A stretch of 64,000 bases of DNA from Rhodoblastus sp963804045 (GCA_963804045.1 CAWDOR010000031.1:124001-188000), one strand, 5' to 3'; shown: positions 27,203 to 36,541, numbered from the stretch's first letter. The notes: generated from the letters alone by a model not told the origin. Translations and numbers: made by a program.

Positions 27203-28578
27203 AAACCGTCCTCGCCGCCGGATTGGGCATTGGTGAATGCGCGGCTGCGCCGCACGCTGAAACGGGTCACGGGGATTTCGGCCGGAACCGCGGCGCATGT
27301 TTCGCCGACTGTCGGCGATCCCCCGCCGGGCCGAGCGGCCGGATCGAGCCCCAATATCGACATGACCTGTCGCAGGCAGTCGTTCTTGTCATAGCGCGCC
27401 AGCGCCGTCTGGCGCGCCTTTTGCCCGAGGGCGGCGAAGCGGGCCGGGTCGGACAGCACGGCGATGACCTTTTCCGCCAAGGCGTCGGGATCGAAAAACG
27501 GCGTCAGCAGCCCATTGACTCCGTCTTCCAGCGCTTCGCGCACTGGCGCGGTGTCGGAGCCGATGACGACGCAGCCCAAGGTCATGGCCTCGATCATGGA
27601 CCAGGACAGGACGAAGGGGAATGTCATGTAGACGTGGGCGCTGCTGGTTTGCAGAAGCTGGACATAAAGGTCGTAGGGCTGCGGCGGCAGGAAATGGATC
27701 CGCGACAGATCGACCGCGCCGGCGATTTCGTCGAGGCAGACCGATTTCCAGCTCTTTCCGCCGTCCGGCGGCGCTCCGTAGGAGACATCGTCGCCGCCGA
27801 CGATCACCACCTGGGCGTTGGGGCGCGCGGCGAGAATTTTGGGTAGCGCGCGCATGAAAATGCGATAGCCGCGCATCGGCTCCAGGTTGCGGGCGACGAA
27901 AGTGAGAACTTCGTCGCCGCGATGCAGCCGCCTTCCCCCCGGGAGCTCAAATTGCGCATTAGGGTCCGGACGAAGCCGTTCGCCGTCCACGCCTTCGTGA
28001 ACCACTTGAATTTTCGACTGAAATTCTTTCGGGTAGGTTTGTTTTTGCCATTTCGTCGGAGATATTCCGAGGTCGGCGTCGACCAGCGACAGCAGCGTCG
28101 CGGCATTCTTGCAATGGAGCGTCACAAGCCCGTCCAGGCCAAATTTCGGCTCCTCGGGATCGAAATGGACGTCCTGGCCTTCGGAGCGGTAATAATATTC
28201 ACAATAGACGGCGATTTTAGCCTTGGGAAAAAAGGCGCGCATGGGCAAGGTTTCGCCCCAGCCGCAATGGCCGATGATGAGATCCGGCGCGAAGCCCTTG
28301 CTGGTCAATTCGCTCAGGACATGGAGCACTTCGGTCGCGCGCCGGCTTTCCACATCGAGGCGGCGGGCGAAAGGATGTGTCTGGGCGACATTGAAAAAGG
28401 GCATGGTGTAGCGCAGCAATTCGACGCCGGCGATTTCCTGGGCGGTGTCCGCGCCTATGGCGACAACACGATGGTCGGGCGATCTGGCCAATTCCCCGGC
28501 GAGACTTCTGAATTGGGCGGGGAAGTTGTTGTGGACGAATAAAATCTGCATCCAGAGGTTCTCGCGCGGGGCGCGCAT
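27199..28578 (-). CDS. GT4-family glycosyltransferase (GT-B fold)
   Basis: A 459-residue transferase and first gene of the glycan cluster. The N-terminal half (MQILFVHNNFPAQFRSLA through IGHCGWGETLPMRAFFPKAKI and CEYYYRSEG) matches the Glyco_trans_4_3 type, and the C-terminal half has the GT4 nucleotide-sugar site (SMIEAMTLGCVVIGSDTAPVREAL). I chose ATG 28578 because AGGGGA lies 6 bases before it; GTG 28584 and ATG 28551 are alternatives. The following methyltransferase start overlaps its stop. The gene begins 72 bases after the RTX-gene terminator, so it probably has its own promoter; an AATATATTATT stretch just upstream could be the -10 region. Confidence 0.87.
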   Translation of the reverse strand: MRAPRENLWMQILFVHNNFPAQFRSLAGELARSPDHRVVAIGADTAQEIAGVELLRYTMPFFNVAQTHPFARRLDVESRRATEVLHVLSELTSKGFAPDLIIGHCGWGETLPMRAFFPKAKIAVYCEYYYRSEGQDVHFDPEEPKFGLDGLVTLHCKNAATLLSLVDADLGISPTKWQKQTYPKEFQSKIQVVHEGVDGERLRPDPNAQFELPGGRRLHRGDEVLTFVARNLEPMRGYRIFMRALPKILAARPNAQVVIVGGDDVSYGAPPDGGKSWKSVCLDEIAGAVDLSRIHFLPPQPYDLYVQLLQTSSAHVYMTFPFVLSWSMIEAMTLGCVVIGSDTAPVREALEDGVNGLLTPFFDPDALAEKVIAVLSDPARFAALGQKARQTALARYDKNDCLRQVMSILGLDPAARPGGGSPTVGETCAAVPAEIPVTRFSVRRSRAFTNAQSGGEDGL

Positions 28579-28649
28579 GCGCACTCCCCTTCACCGAATA
28601 ATATATTCCCGGCGAAAAAGGAAATGGCTTTCGTCGGCCAAGGGGCTGA

Positions 28650-28680
28650 GAAAGAAAACGCCGCGCGAAGCCGCGCGGCG
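28650..28680 (-). terminator. Rho-independent terminator after the RTX gene
   Basis: A 9-base GC stem (28659-28667 with 28672-28680) and 4-base loop are followed, on the minus strand, by TTTTCTTTCT. It sits 27 bases after the RTX stop and before the GT4 start, so it separates the RTX transcript from the glycan operon. Confidence 0.75.
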
Positions 28681-28706
28681 CTGAAAAGAGTTCAGAAACA
28701 AACCAC

Positions 28707-29796
28707 TCAGGAGACGTGTTCTGCGCCGCCGCCGAACTGCAGGTTGACGTTCTTGACGTCGAGCACCTGACCGTTCGTGAAGGTGATCTGCGTCAGGCCG
28801 CCCGCAATCGTCGTCGAACCGACGATGCCTTGCGAGGAAACGACTGTCGTCGACGTTCCGCCGATGATCGTCGAATTGCCGGTGAGGCCGAGGTTGACCG
28901 TATCCGCGCCCGCGCCGCCGACCACCGAAGTCGCGCCACCCTTGTTCAGATCGATCGTATCATGGCCTTCCGAGCCGTAGATCGTGTCATTGCCGGAGCC
29001 CGCCCAGACCGTGGTGTGGTTGCCGTGGGCCCAAACGACGTTATCGCCAGCTGTGAGGGCGAGTTCGTCGGCGCCCAGGCCGCCAGCGAGTGTGTCTTGG
29101 GACGACGAGGTGAGGCCCGCCCAAAGGTCTTCCGTGCCGGAGCCGGCAATAAGCAGCGAGTGGCCGCCGCCCCACAAGGTGTCGGAACCCGCGCCGCCCC
29201 ACAGCGTATTCAAGCCGGAGCCAGCCGCCAGCACATTGTTCGCGGTGGAGGCGCCGGCCGCCAGCACATCGTTGCCGCCGCCGCCGATCAGGAGGTCGCC
29301 ACCGGAGGTCGCCTTGGTGTAAATGTCGTCGTTTCCGAGACCCGCTGTGATCGTCGAGTGCCCGCCGCCCCACAGGGTGTCGGAGCCCAAGCCGCCGTTC
29401 AGCGTGGTGGCGCCCGTTCCCGCATAGACCAGATCGTTGCCGGTGGTGAGCTGGATCGAAGTCGGCGCCGTTGCCGCCATAGATCGTGTCGACGGCAGAG
29501 CCGGTGCTGAGCAAATCCAGGGTCTGAGCGGCGGCGCTCTGGACGATCACATTGCCGCCCTTGTCAACCACGACGCTTTCCGTGCCGGGATCGTTGAGGA
29601 CATAAATGGCGCCGGTGTCATTCCACGGCCAGACAAGGCCTTGGTCATCGTAATGGAGCAGCGTGTTCGGCGGGTTCGGCGCGGTCGAGGGCACGCTGAG
29701 CGCGGCGGCGACCTCACTGATGACGGTCGGGGACAGATTCGCCAAGCCTTCGGCAATGGCCAAATTGGCTGTATCAAGGTTATAGGTAAAGGACAC
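28707..29796 (-). CDS. RTX-type calcium-binding repeat protein (one-base frameshift)
   Basis: About 362 residues after removing one base near 29463. The N-terminal 110 residues (from ATG 29796) are a unique domain with no signal peptide. The rest is glycine/aspartate-rich with nonapeptide-like repeats of the hemolysin calcium-binding type (GGLGSDTLW, AGLGNDDIY, GGGGNDVLA, GGAGSDTLW, GSGNDTIYG, GGAGADTVN), often with a WGGGH insertion. Such proteins leave the cell by type I secretion and fold on binding Ca2+ outside. The C-terminus ends FGGGAEHVS without a catalytic domain, so it is a structural or adhesive candidate. No type I secretion genes are in the window. A perfect terminator follows. 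Confidence 0.78.
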
Positions 29797-29838
29797 GGCG
29801 ACCTCACTCAGTTCTTATGATTTGCAAAATTTCCGCGC

Positions 29839-30699
29839 CTAAAATCCAGCGGCGGCGCGAAACACTTTGACTTTGGCTTCCGCCGGACGCGCCGGGGGGA
29901 AGCCCGTTTCTTGTTGCGCCGTCGCGACGGCGGCGGCGGGGATGAGCTCAAGACGCAAACCGACGAGCGGATCGACGCCCGCGGCGCTGAGCAATTCGAT
30001 TTCGCGGCCACGCCGCGCCTGGATCGGAGACCCAAGGAAAAGCGCCTCGGCGGCGATCTGGAAGCCTTCGGCTTCGGGTCCGGAAAGGCGGAATCGCAAA
30101 CCCGCGAGCGGCAGAGCGCGCCCACGCGTGCCGACGAAAACTCCCGCCTGCGCCCAGTCGAGCCAGCGCGGCGGCGAGGTGGCGAGCAGCGGCTGGATTT
30201 CCAATTGCAGCCCTTCAGGCAGGCGACCGAGGATTTCCAGGCCTTCGACGGCGGCGGGCAAATTGGGACCGCCAAGCCAGACGCCGGCTTCGGCAATAAT
30301 ATCGCCACGCCTGGACAAGTGACCGCGCAGCCGCAATTCCGTCGAGACGGGTTCGTCAGAGTTCGTCGCGGGGATTTCCGCGCGCGGAGCGGCGCCCAGC
30401 AGGGGCTCAAGCGTGAAGGAGGCGTCCAACGCATCGGAAGCGCGCTGGCCGATGATTTTGATCGCCAACCGGCCCGGCTGTTCGCATCGGATCACGGCGC
30501 AATCGCCAGGAGCGGCAAAAAATCCGGCGACGACATCGGGGGGAGAAATGACTTCGATCGAGTCTTCGCTGCCGGCCGCCGGTCGGGCCATGGCCACCGG
30601 CGAAGCGCCCCTGGCCGCTCCCGATGTATAACGAAGAACGAACAAGCCGCGCTGAACGCCGACCGTCGTTTCTCGTTCCTGTGCCCCTGGACCGACCAA
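29839..30699 (-). CDS. Hypothetical beta-rich protein upstream of the RTX gene
   Basis: A 286-residue frame starting at TTG 30699, with GGGGGAT as ribosome-binding site 7 bases upstream. It has no signal peptide or membrane helix. The composition is rich in Ala, Gly, Leu, Pro and Glu, with alternating hydrophobic residues suggesting beta-sandwich folds; two stretches (LRLRGHLSRRGDIIAEAGVW, LAGLRFRLSGPEAEGFQI) look like repeated strands. They resemble in style the N-terminal part of the large GT2 enzymes downstream, but homology is not established. It precedes the RTX gene by 42 bases on the same strand and is probably co-transcribed. No function is assigned. Confidence 0.6.
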   Translation of the reverse strand: MVGPGAQERETTVGVQRGLFVLRYTSGAARGASPVAMARPAAGSEDSIEVISPPDVVAGFFAAPGDCAVIRCEQPGRLAIKIIGQRASDALDASFTLEPLLGAAPRAEIPATNSDEPVSTELRLRGHLSRRGDIIAEAGVWLGGPNLPAAVEGLEILGRLPEGLQLEIQPLLATSPPRWLDWAQAGVFVGTRGRALPLAGLRFRLSGPEAEGFQIAAEALFLGSPIQARRGREIELLSAAGVDPLVGLRLELIPAAAVATAQQETGFPPARPAEAKVKVFRAAAGF

Positions 30700-31624
30700 A
30701 GCAAGATCCCCCGTGCATTGCGTCGCAGCAAAACACTTTATAGCTAACCAAACGTTACCTGTGTGGCTTTGGTAACATTACGTTGAGGAAGTCGGCAATC
30801 CGTAATTTACGAAATGCGCCAAACGAGGTGTTTTTGGATTGACAATTTCGTGAGGTCAGGCCGCAGCGCGCTGCGCCGCCTCCACAGCGAGGGTTAATTA
30901 AAACACAATAAAAACAATATGATATATTGGAGCCTGGCCAGACGGGCGTGTCTCCGGGACATTCGTTGGCGCAGAGCTGTCCGATGCACAGCTTTTCAAC
31001 GACGATGAAAAAACGAGCAAAATAGAAAGGTCTGCTCATGTTTTGGCAAATACAACCTTAAATTGTGATCGTTTTATTGCTTGGCGGCGATGCGTTGCGG
31101 GCTGTCTAGTTGCCAACCAACACTCAGCACGAAAAATTTTGCATGGTGGTTTGGCGAACGGCTATGCGGCAAGCGGCAACTTGCGCGACCTGCAACCATA
31201 GCATGTGCTGAACGGCGAGGGCCGCTTGGGTCGGTCAGGGGCGAGCGAAAATAGAAGCATGTTAAAAAACAAATAGGTAAGAGATAAGAAATGCGTTATT
31301 TGACGTCATCGGCACGGGTTTTCGCGGCTTTGGAACTTGCCGCGGAAAGCGGCATCGAATTGATTTAAAAGGGGTATTGCCGACGCGAGCCGCAACCCAG
31401 CGGCTGCGCCTCGCGGCGCGCGGACCGGGCGAATCGCGACCGATTCCATAGTCCTTTGTTTTTCGTTATTTTTATAAAAAACGGCCTTGGCCTTCGCGCG
31501 CCACCGAACCGGCGTCGCCTGATGGCGTCTTCTGGACTAATATCTTGTTTTAAACATTCTTCTCAGGATGGCCGGCTTTCGCGTCATGAGCGCGCGCCTC
31601 GACAATCGCGGCGCGCCTGCTGGC
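30700..31624. other. Long AT-rich intergenic region without a convincing gene
   Basis: About 900 bases, clearly lower in GC than the rest of the window, with several poly-A and poly-T tracts (around 30899-30925, 31265-31290 and 31455-31485). It probably carries the promoter of the minus-strand RTX unit. A 25-codon frame at 31291-31368 (ATG, after a GGTAAGAGATAAG stretch) is possible but unsupported. No tRNA, riboswitch or insertion-sequence end was recognised. The base composition could reflect acquired DNA or a regulatory region. Confidence 0.5.
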
Positions 31625-32098
31625 TCAGATGAACTCGACCTTGAGAATTTCGTAGCTCTTGCCGCCGCCGGGCGTGTTGACTTCGACGGTGTCGCCGACC
31701 TTCTTGCCGATCAGCGCGCGCGAAATGGGCGAGGAGATGGAAATCTTGCCGGATCGGACATCGGCCTCCGTATCGCCGACGATCTGATAGCGCTTTTTCT
31801 CTTCGGTATCCTCGTCGATCAGCGTCAATGTCGCGCCGAATTTCACGCTATTTCCGGATAATTTGCTGACGTCGATCACATCGGCGCGGGCGATCTTGTC
31901 TTCCAGTTCGGCGATTCGGCCTTCATTCAGCGACTGCGATTCCTTGGCCGCGTGATATTCTGCGTTTTCGGACAAATCGCCATGAGAGCGGGCCTCGGAA
32001 ATGGCTTCAACGATCCTTGGGCGCTCGACCTGCTGACGGCGCTTCAGCTCATCTTCCAGAGCGGCGAAGCCGGCGGCGGTCATGGGCAGCTTTTCCAT
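31625..32098 (-). CDS. greA: Transcription elongation factor GreA
   Basis: GreA rescues backtracked RNA polymerase by stimulating cleavage of the nascent transcript. It has normal length (157 residues). The N-terminal coiled coil (about 8-75) carries the acidic tip in SHGDLSENAEYHAAKE, with the conserved Asp and Glu that act in the polymerase secondary channel. The C-terminal FKBP-like domain contains the signatures YQIVGDTEADVRSGKISISSPISRALIGKKVGD and the final strand VNTPGGGKSYEILKVEFI. It lies downstream of carB on the same strand, separated by a terminator, as seen in other alphaproteobacteria. Confidence 0.96.
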   Translation of the reverse strand: MEKLPMTAAGFAALEDELKRRQQVERPRIVEAISEARSHGDLSENAEYHAAKESQSLNEGRIAELEDKIARADVIDVSKLSGNSVKFGATLTLIDEDTEEKKRYQIVGDTEADVRSGKISISSPISRALIGKKVGDTVEVNTPGGGKSYEILKVEFI

Positions 32099-32146
32099 CC
32101 TTGGCGTCTTTCAGAGTCGGCGGGCCGGCAGTCGGACCCGCAGGGA

Positions 32147-32178
32147 ATAAAAAGCGAGACGCGCCACAGGGGCGCGTC
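32147..32178 (-). terminator. Rho-independent terminator after carB
   Basis: An 8-base stem (32158-32165 with 32171-32178) with a 5-base loop is followed on the minus strand by TCGCTTTTTATT. It lies 73 bases after the carB stop and just before the greA start, so greA needs its own promoter or read-through. Confidence 0.72.
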
Positions 32179-32250
32179 GGCTTTCGGCAAAAAGGGCCGA
32201 TATGATGGTACAGTCGCGCCGGCAGGTCAATCTCCTCGCGGCCGCGCGCC

Positions 32251-35200
32251 TTACAGGAAATAATCCTGCAAGGCGCGCACTTCGAGATCGCCGGCGCGAT
32301 AGGCGCGCACGCCCTCGGCAGCCGCGACCGCGCCGGCCAGCGTGGTGTAATAGGGCGTCTTGTGCAGCAGCGCGGCGCGGCGCAGAGAGCGCGAATCGGC
32401 CAGGGCCTGTGCGCCCTCGGTGGTATTGAACACCAGCTGTACGCCGCCATTCTTGATGGCGTCGACCACATGCGGGCGGCCCTCGGAGACCTTGTTGATC
32501 CTCTGCGCGGCAATGCCATGTTCGTTGAGGAAGCGCGCCGTGCCGCCGGTGGCCAGCACCTTGAAGCCGAGGCCGGCCAGCAGCTTGACCGAGTCGAGCA
32601 CGCGCAATTTGTCGATTTCGCGGACCGAGACGAACAGCGCCCCGGAGGTCGGCACCTTGGTGCCGCCGCCGAGCTGGCTTTTGGCGAAGGCGATGTCGAA
32701 GGAGCGGTCGAGGCCGATCACTTCGCCGGTCGAGCGCATTTCCGGGCCGAGCACCGTGTCGACGCCGGGGAAGCGGGCGAAGGGGAACACGGCTTCCTTC
32801 ACGCCGACATGGCCGCCTTTCCAAGGCTCGAGCGCGAAGGAGGCCAGGCTTTCGCCGGCCATGATCCGTGAGGCGATCTTGGCGATGGGCATGCCGATCA
32901 CCTTGGCGACGAAGGGCACGGTGCGCGACGCGCGCGGATTGACTTCGAGCACGTAGATCTCGCCGTCCTTCAACGCATATTGGACATTCATCAGGCCGCC
33001 GACATTGAGCGCCAGCGCCATTTTGCGGGTCTGCGCCTCAAGGGCGGCGATCATGTCCGCCGACAGCGAGCGCGGCGGCAGCGAACAGGCGGAATCGCCG
33101 GAGTGAATGCCGGCCTCCTCGATATGCTCCATCACGCCGGCGACGAACACATCCTTGCCGTCGCAGAGGCAATCGACGTCCACTTCCACGGCGTCGACGA
33201 GATAGCGGTCGAACAGCAGCGGATTCTTGCCCAGCACCGTATTGATCTGGCCGGTCTTGTCGTTGGGATAGCGGGTCTTGACGTCGGAGGGCACCAGGCC
33301 CGGCAGCGTGCCGAGCAGGTAATCGTCAAGCGCGCCCTCGTCGCGCAAAATCGCCATGGCGCGGCCGCCGAGCACATAGGAGGGGCGCACCACCAGGGGC
33401 AGGCCCAGCTCCCCGGCGACCATGCGCGCCTGTTCGACCGAATAGGCGATGCCGTTTTTCGGCTGTTTCAGGCCGAGCTTGTCGAGCAGCCGCTTGAACT
33501 GGTCGCGGTCCTCGGCGAGATCGATGGAATCGACCGAAGTGCCGAGGATCGGAATATTGGCGTCCTGAAGCGCCTTGGCCAGTTTCAGCGGCGTCTGTCC
33601 GCCGAACTGGACGATGACGCCCTTGAGCGTGCCGTTTTCCTGCTCCTTGGCGAGGATTTCCAGCACGTCCTCGCGGGTCAGCGGCTCGAAATAGAGGCGA
33701 TCCGAAGTGTCATAATCAGTCGAGACCGTTTCCGGATTGCAATTGATCATGATGGTTTCATAGCCGGCGTCATCAAGCGCGAAGCAGGCGTGGCAGCAGC
33801 AATAGTCGAATTCTATGCCCTGGCCGATGCGGTTCGGCCCGCCACCGAGAATCACCACTTTCTTGCGATCGCTGGGCCGCGCCTCGCAGGCGGGCGCGCC
33901 GGCGAAAGGCGTCTCATAGGTGGAATACATGTAAGCCGTGGGCGAAAAGAATTCCGCCGCGCAGGTGTCGATGCGCTTATAGACCGGGCGCACCTCGAGC
34001 GAGCGACGCAAAGCCGCCACCTCGTTCTCGCCCTTTCCGGTGAGCGAGGCGAGCCGCAAATCGGAAAAACCGGCGGCTTTCAGGGCGCGGAAATTTTCGG
34101 CGTCCTGGGGCAGGCCAAAGGTCTTGATCTTGTTTTCCAGGGCGATGATTTCGCCGATGCGGGCGAGGAACCAGGGGTCGATCTGGCAGGCGCTGAAAAT
34201 TTCCTTTTCGCTCATGCCCATGCGCATGGCCTGGCCAACCATGAGAATACGGTCGGGCGTGGGCGTGCCCAGCGCCGCGCGCAACACGTTCATGTCGTCG
34301 CCGCGACCGAGGCCCTCGATCTCGATCTCGTCGAGGCCCGACAGCCCGGTTTCCAGCGAGCGCAGCGCCTTTTGCAGCGATTCGGCGAAAGTGCGGCCAA
34401 TGGCCATGGCCTCGCCGACCGATTTCATCGCCGTGGTCAGCACAGGTTCGGCGCCGGGGAATTTCTCGAAGGCGAAACGCGGGATTTTGGTGACCACGTA
34501 ATCAATGGTCGGCTCGAAGGAGGCCGGGGTGGCGCCGCCGGTGATGTCATTGGCGATTTCATCGAGCGTATAGCCGACCGCCAGCTTGGCGGCGACCTTG
34601 GCGATCGGGAAGCCGGTGGCCTTGGAGGCGAGCGCCGAGGACCTGGACACGCGCGGATTCATCTCGATGACGATCATCCGGCCATTGGCGGGATTGATGG
34701 CGAATTGCACGTTGGAGCCGCCGGTCTCCACGCCGATCTCGCGCAGCACCGCCAGCGAGGCGTCGCGCATGATCTGATATTCCTTGTCGGTCAGCGTCAG
34801 CGCCGGGGCGACGGTGATGGAGTCGCCGGTGTGCACGCCCATCGGGTCGAGGTTTTCGATGGAGCAGATGATGATGCAATTGTCCGCCTTGTCGCGGACC
34901 ACCTCCATCTCATATTCCTTCCAGCCGAGGACGCTTTCCTCGATCAGCACTTCATTGGTCGGCGAGGCGTCGATGCCGCGCTCGACAATGTCGATGAACT
35001 CGGCCTTGTTATAGGCGATGCCGCCGCCGGTGCCGCCCAGGGTGAAGGAGGGGCGGATGATCGCGGGCAGGCCTATGTCGTCGAGCGCCGCCAGCGCCTG
35101 GCTGAGCGTCTTGATCTGATGCGAGCGCGGGGTGTCCAGGCCGATCTTGGTCATGGCCTGGCGGAACAGTTCGCGATCCTCGGCCTTGTCGATGGCCTCG

Positions 35201-35580
35201 GCGGTCGCGCCGATCATCTCAATGTCGAATTTTTCCAGAATGCCCATTTTCTTCAGCGACAGCGCGCAATTGAGCGCGGTCTGGCCGCCCATGGTCGGCA
35301 GCAGGGCGAAGCCGCCCGGCGCCGCGTAGCGTTCTTTCTCGATGATCTTGGCGACGATCTCGGGGGTGATCGGCTCGACATAGGTGCGGTCGGCCAGATC
35401 CGGATCGGTCATGATGGTCGCCGGATTGGAATTGACCAGGACGATGCGATAGCCCTCGGCCTTCAACGCCTTGCAGGCCTGGGTGCCGGAATAGTCGAAT
35501 TCGCAGGCCTGGCCGATAACGATCGGCCCCGCGCCGATGATCATGATCGTCTGGATGTCTGTCCGTTTCGGCATGGCCAC
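32251..35580 (-). CDS. carB: Carbamoyl-phosphate synthase large subunit
   Basis: CarB makes carbamoyl phosphate from bicarbonate, ATP and ammonia delivered by CarA, for arginine and pyrimidine synthesis. The 1109-residue protein has two homologous ATP-grasp halves: the N-terminal carboxyphosphate half (start KRTDIQTIMIIGAGPIVIGQ; RPSFTLGGTGGGIAYN; IEMNPRVSRSSALASKATG) and the carbamoyl half (VVILGGGPNRIGQGIEFDY; VRPSYVLGGRAMAI; VLEVNPRASRTVPFVAK). The allosteric MGS-like domain is at the C-terminus (LLAGLGFKVLATGGTARFL). It is complete. carA is not in the window. A hairpin with a T-run lies in its leader (see 35626-35649). Confidence 0.97.
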   Translation of the reverse strand: MAMPKRTDIQTIMIIGAGPIVIGQACEFDYSGTQACKALKAEGYRIVLVNSNPATIMTDPDLADRTYVEPITPEIVAKIIEKERYAAPGGFALLPTMGGQTALNCALSLKKMGILEKFDIEMIGATAEAIDKAEDRELFRQAMTKIGLDTPRSHQIKTLSQALAALDDIGLPAIIRPSFTLGGTGGGIAYNKAEFIDIVERGIDASPTNEVLIEESVLGWKEYEMEVVRDKADNCIIICSIENLDPMGVHTGDSITVAPALTLTDKEYQIMRDASLAVLREIGVETGGSNVQFAINPANGRMIVIEMNPRVSRSSALASKATGFPIAKVAAKLAVGYTLDEIANDITGGATPASFEPTIDYVVTKIPRFAFEKFPGAEPVLTTAMKSVGEAMAIGRTFAESLQKALRSLETGLSGLDEIEIEGLGRGDDMNVLRAALGTPTPDRILMVGQAMRMGMSEKEIFSACQIDPWFLARIGEIIALENKIKTFGLPQDAENFRALKAAGFSDLRLASLTGKGENEVAALRRSLEVRPVYKRIDTCAAEFFSPTAYMYSTYETPFAGAPACEARPSDRKKVVILGGGPNRIGQGIEFDYCCCHACFALDDAGYETIMINCNPETVSTDYDTSDRLYFEPLTREDVLEILAKEQENGTLKGVIVQFGGQTPLKLAKALQDANIPILGTSVDSIDLAEDRDQFKRLLDKLGLKQPKNGIAYSVEQARMVAGELGLPLVVRPSYVLGGRAMAILRDEGALDDYLLGTLPGLVPSDVKTRYPNDKTGQINTVLGKNPLLFDRYLVDAVEVDVDCLCDGKDVFVAGVMEHIEEAGIHSGDSACSLPPRSLSADMIAALEAQTRKMALALNVGGLMNVQYALKDGEIYVLEVNPRASRTVPFVAKVIGMPIAKIASRIMAGESLASFALEPWKGGHVGVKEAVFPFARFPGVDTVLGPEMRSTGEVIGLDRSFDIAFAKSQLGGGTKVPTSGALFVSVREIDKLRVLDSVKLLAGLGFKVLATGGTARFLNEHGIAAQRINKVSEGRPHVVDAIKNGGVQLVFNTTEGAQALADSRSLRRAALLHKTPYYTTLAGAVAAAEGVRAYRAGDLEVRALQDYFL

Positions 35581-35625
35581 TCTTTATTATGTTGTCCGAC
35601 TGCGGCGCCGGTCGTCGCCGCATAT

Positions 35626-35649
35626 AAAAAAAGGCCGCGCTTTCGGCCT
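35626..35649 (-). terminator. Terminator-like hairpin in the carB leader
   Basis: A 6-base stem (35632-35637 with 35644-35649) and 6-base loop are followed on the minus strand by seven T, 46 bases before the carB ATG. No minus-strand gene lies between it and the divergent cytochrome gene, so it would stop transcripts started in the carB leader itself. This suggests attenuation. A relic of a lost upstream gene is the alternative. Confidence 0.6.
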
Positions 35650-35847
35650 CGCTGGGCCGGAGCGCGTCCTCCGCCGGAAATCCCTTCGCGGGATCGGGGG
35701 TCGGGAGCGCCCGGCCCAAATGTGTCGCATCTGTTAAACGAGTTTTTTGCCGCTGTGAACCCCAAAGGGGCGGGCTGACGCGAGGGGAGGGGATTTTTCC
35801 CCGCTCCCATGCTAAACGGCATGGGGAAACCGCTGGAATCGGGTCAA

Positions 35848-36138
35848 ATGCGAAAAATCCTGCTCGTGCTTGCTGTCTTGCCGCTGGCGGCGCCGGCGCG
35901 CGCCGGCGAGCCTTCGCCCATCCAGGCCTGCGTCCCCTGTCACGGCCTCGACGGCATCGGCCGCGACGTCGAGATTCCCAATCTCGCCGGACAGAACGAG
36001 GTCTATCTGCTCAACCAGTTGCGCGCCTTTCGCGACAAGCGCCGCCCGCACAAGGAGATGCTCTATTTGAGCCGCCATTTGACCGACGCGGATATGCAGG
36101 CCCTGGCCGCCTATTTCGCCGCTTTGCCGCCGCGCTGA
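35848..36138 (+). CDS. Small class I cytochrome c, periplasmic
   Basis: A 96-residue precursor from ATG 35848 (upstream in-frame ATGs at 35809 and 35821 would spoil the signal peptide). The signal segment MRKILLVLAVLPLAAPARA is followed by one heme-binding CVPCH (Cys28, Cys31, His32), GxGRDVEIPNLAGQNEVYLLNQL, and a C-terminal methionine ligand candidate in HKEMLYLSRHLTDADM. This is the cytochrome c553-like single-heme pattern, with DMQALAAYFAALP as the last helix. It probably shuttles electrons in the periplasm; its partner is not evident here. GtrA follows 10 bases later. Confidence 0.87.
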   Translation: MRKILLVLAVLPLAAPARAGEPSPIQACVPCHGLDGIGRDVEIPNLAGQNEVYLLNQLRAFRDKRRPHKEMLYLSRHLTDADMQALAAYFAALPPR

Positions 36139-36148
36139 CGATTCGCTC

Positions 36149-36541
36149 ATGCTGCATCGCCAGTTCTCCTCCTTTCTTCTCGTCGGCGGTCTCGCCACGG
36201 CGGTGCATTATTGCCTGTTCCTCGGCCTGACCTTGCTGTTCCAGGTCACGCCGGTGCCGGCTTCGCTCACCGGCTTCGTTGTCGGCGGCGTTGTCAATTA
36301 CGTGCTCAACCGCCGGCACACCTTTGAGACCGACCGCAGCCACGCCGAGGCCGGCTGGCGTTTCGCTCTGGTGGCCGGAACGGGCTTTTGCATCACCTGG
36401 GCGCTGATGCGGCAATTGACCGGCGTCTTGCATATTCAGGCGCTGCTGGCGCAAATCTTCACCACCGGCGTCACGCTGGTGTTCAATTTCATCGCGCACA
36501 GGTTCTGGACCTTCCGCGACAAAAGGCGGACCATCCGATGA
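36149..36541 (+). CDS. GtrA-family membrane protein
   Basis: A 130-residue protein with four membrane helices, of the GtrA type that is thought to flip undecaprenyl-linked glucose or other lipid-linked sugars. Signatures: FLLVGGLATAVHYCLFLGL in helix 1, VVGGVVNYVLNRRHTFE between helices 2 and 3, and FNFIAHRFWTFRD at the end. Its stop overlaps the TspO start (ATGA). No glycosyltransferase partner adjoins it here, but the window holds others. The translocation role comes from the family, not from this locus. Confidence 0.88.
   Translation: MLHRQFSSFLLVGGLATAVHYCLFLGLTLLFQVTPVPASLTGFVVGGVVNYVLNRRHTFETDRSHAEAGWRFALVAGTGFCITWALMRQLTGVLHIQALLAQIFTTGVTLVFNFIAHRFWTFRDKRRTIR

Noticed and set aside
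30755..31039. 94-codon cysteine-containing frame on the minus strand
   Set aside because: No ribosome-binding site, no recognisable family and poor composition.
31291..31368. 25-codon peptide resembling the start of an Rrf2-type regulator
   Set aside because: Too short and without conserved context; the resemblance is only a few residues.
32980..35778. A 932-codon plus-strand frame over carB
   Set aside because: carB on the minus strand is complete with all motifs; the plus frame is composition-driven.
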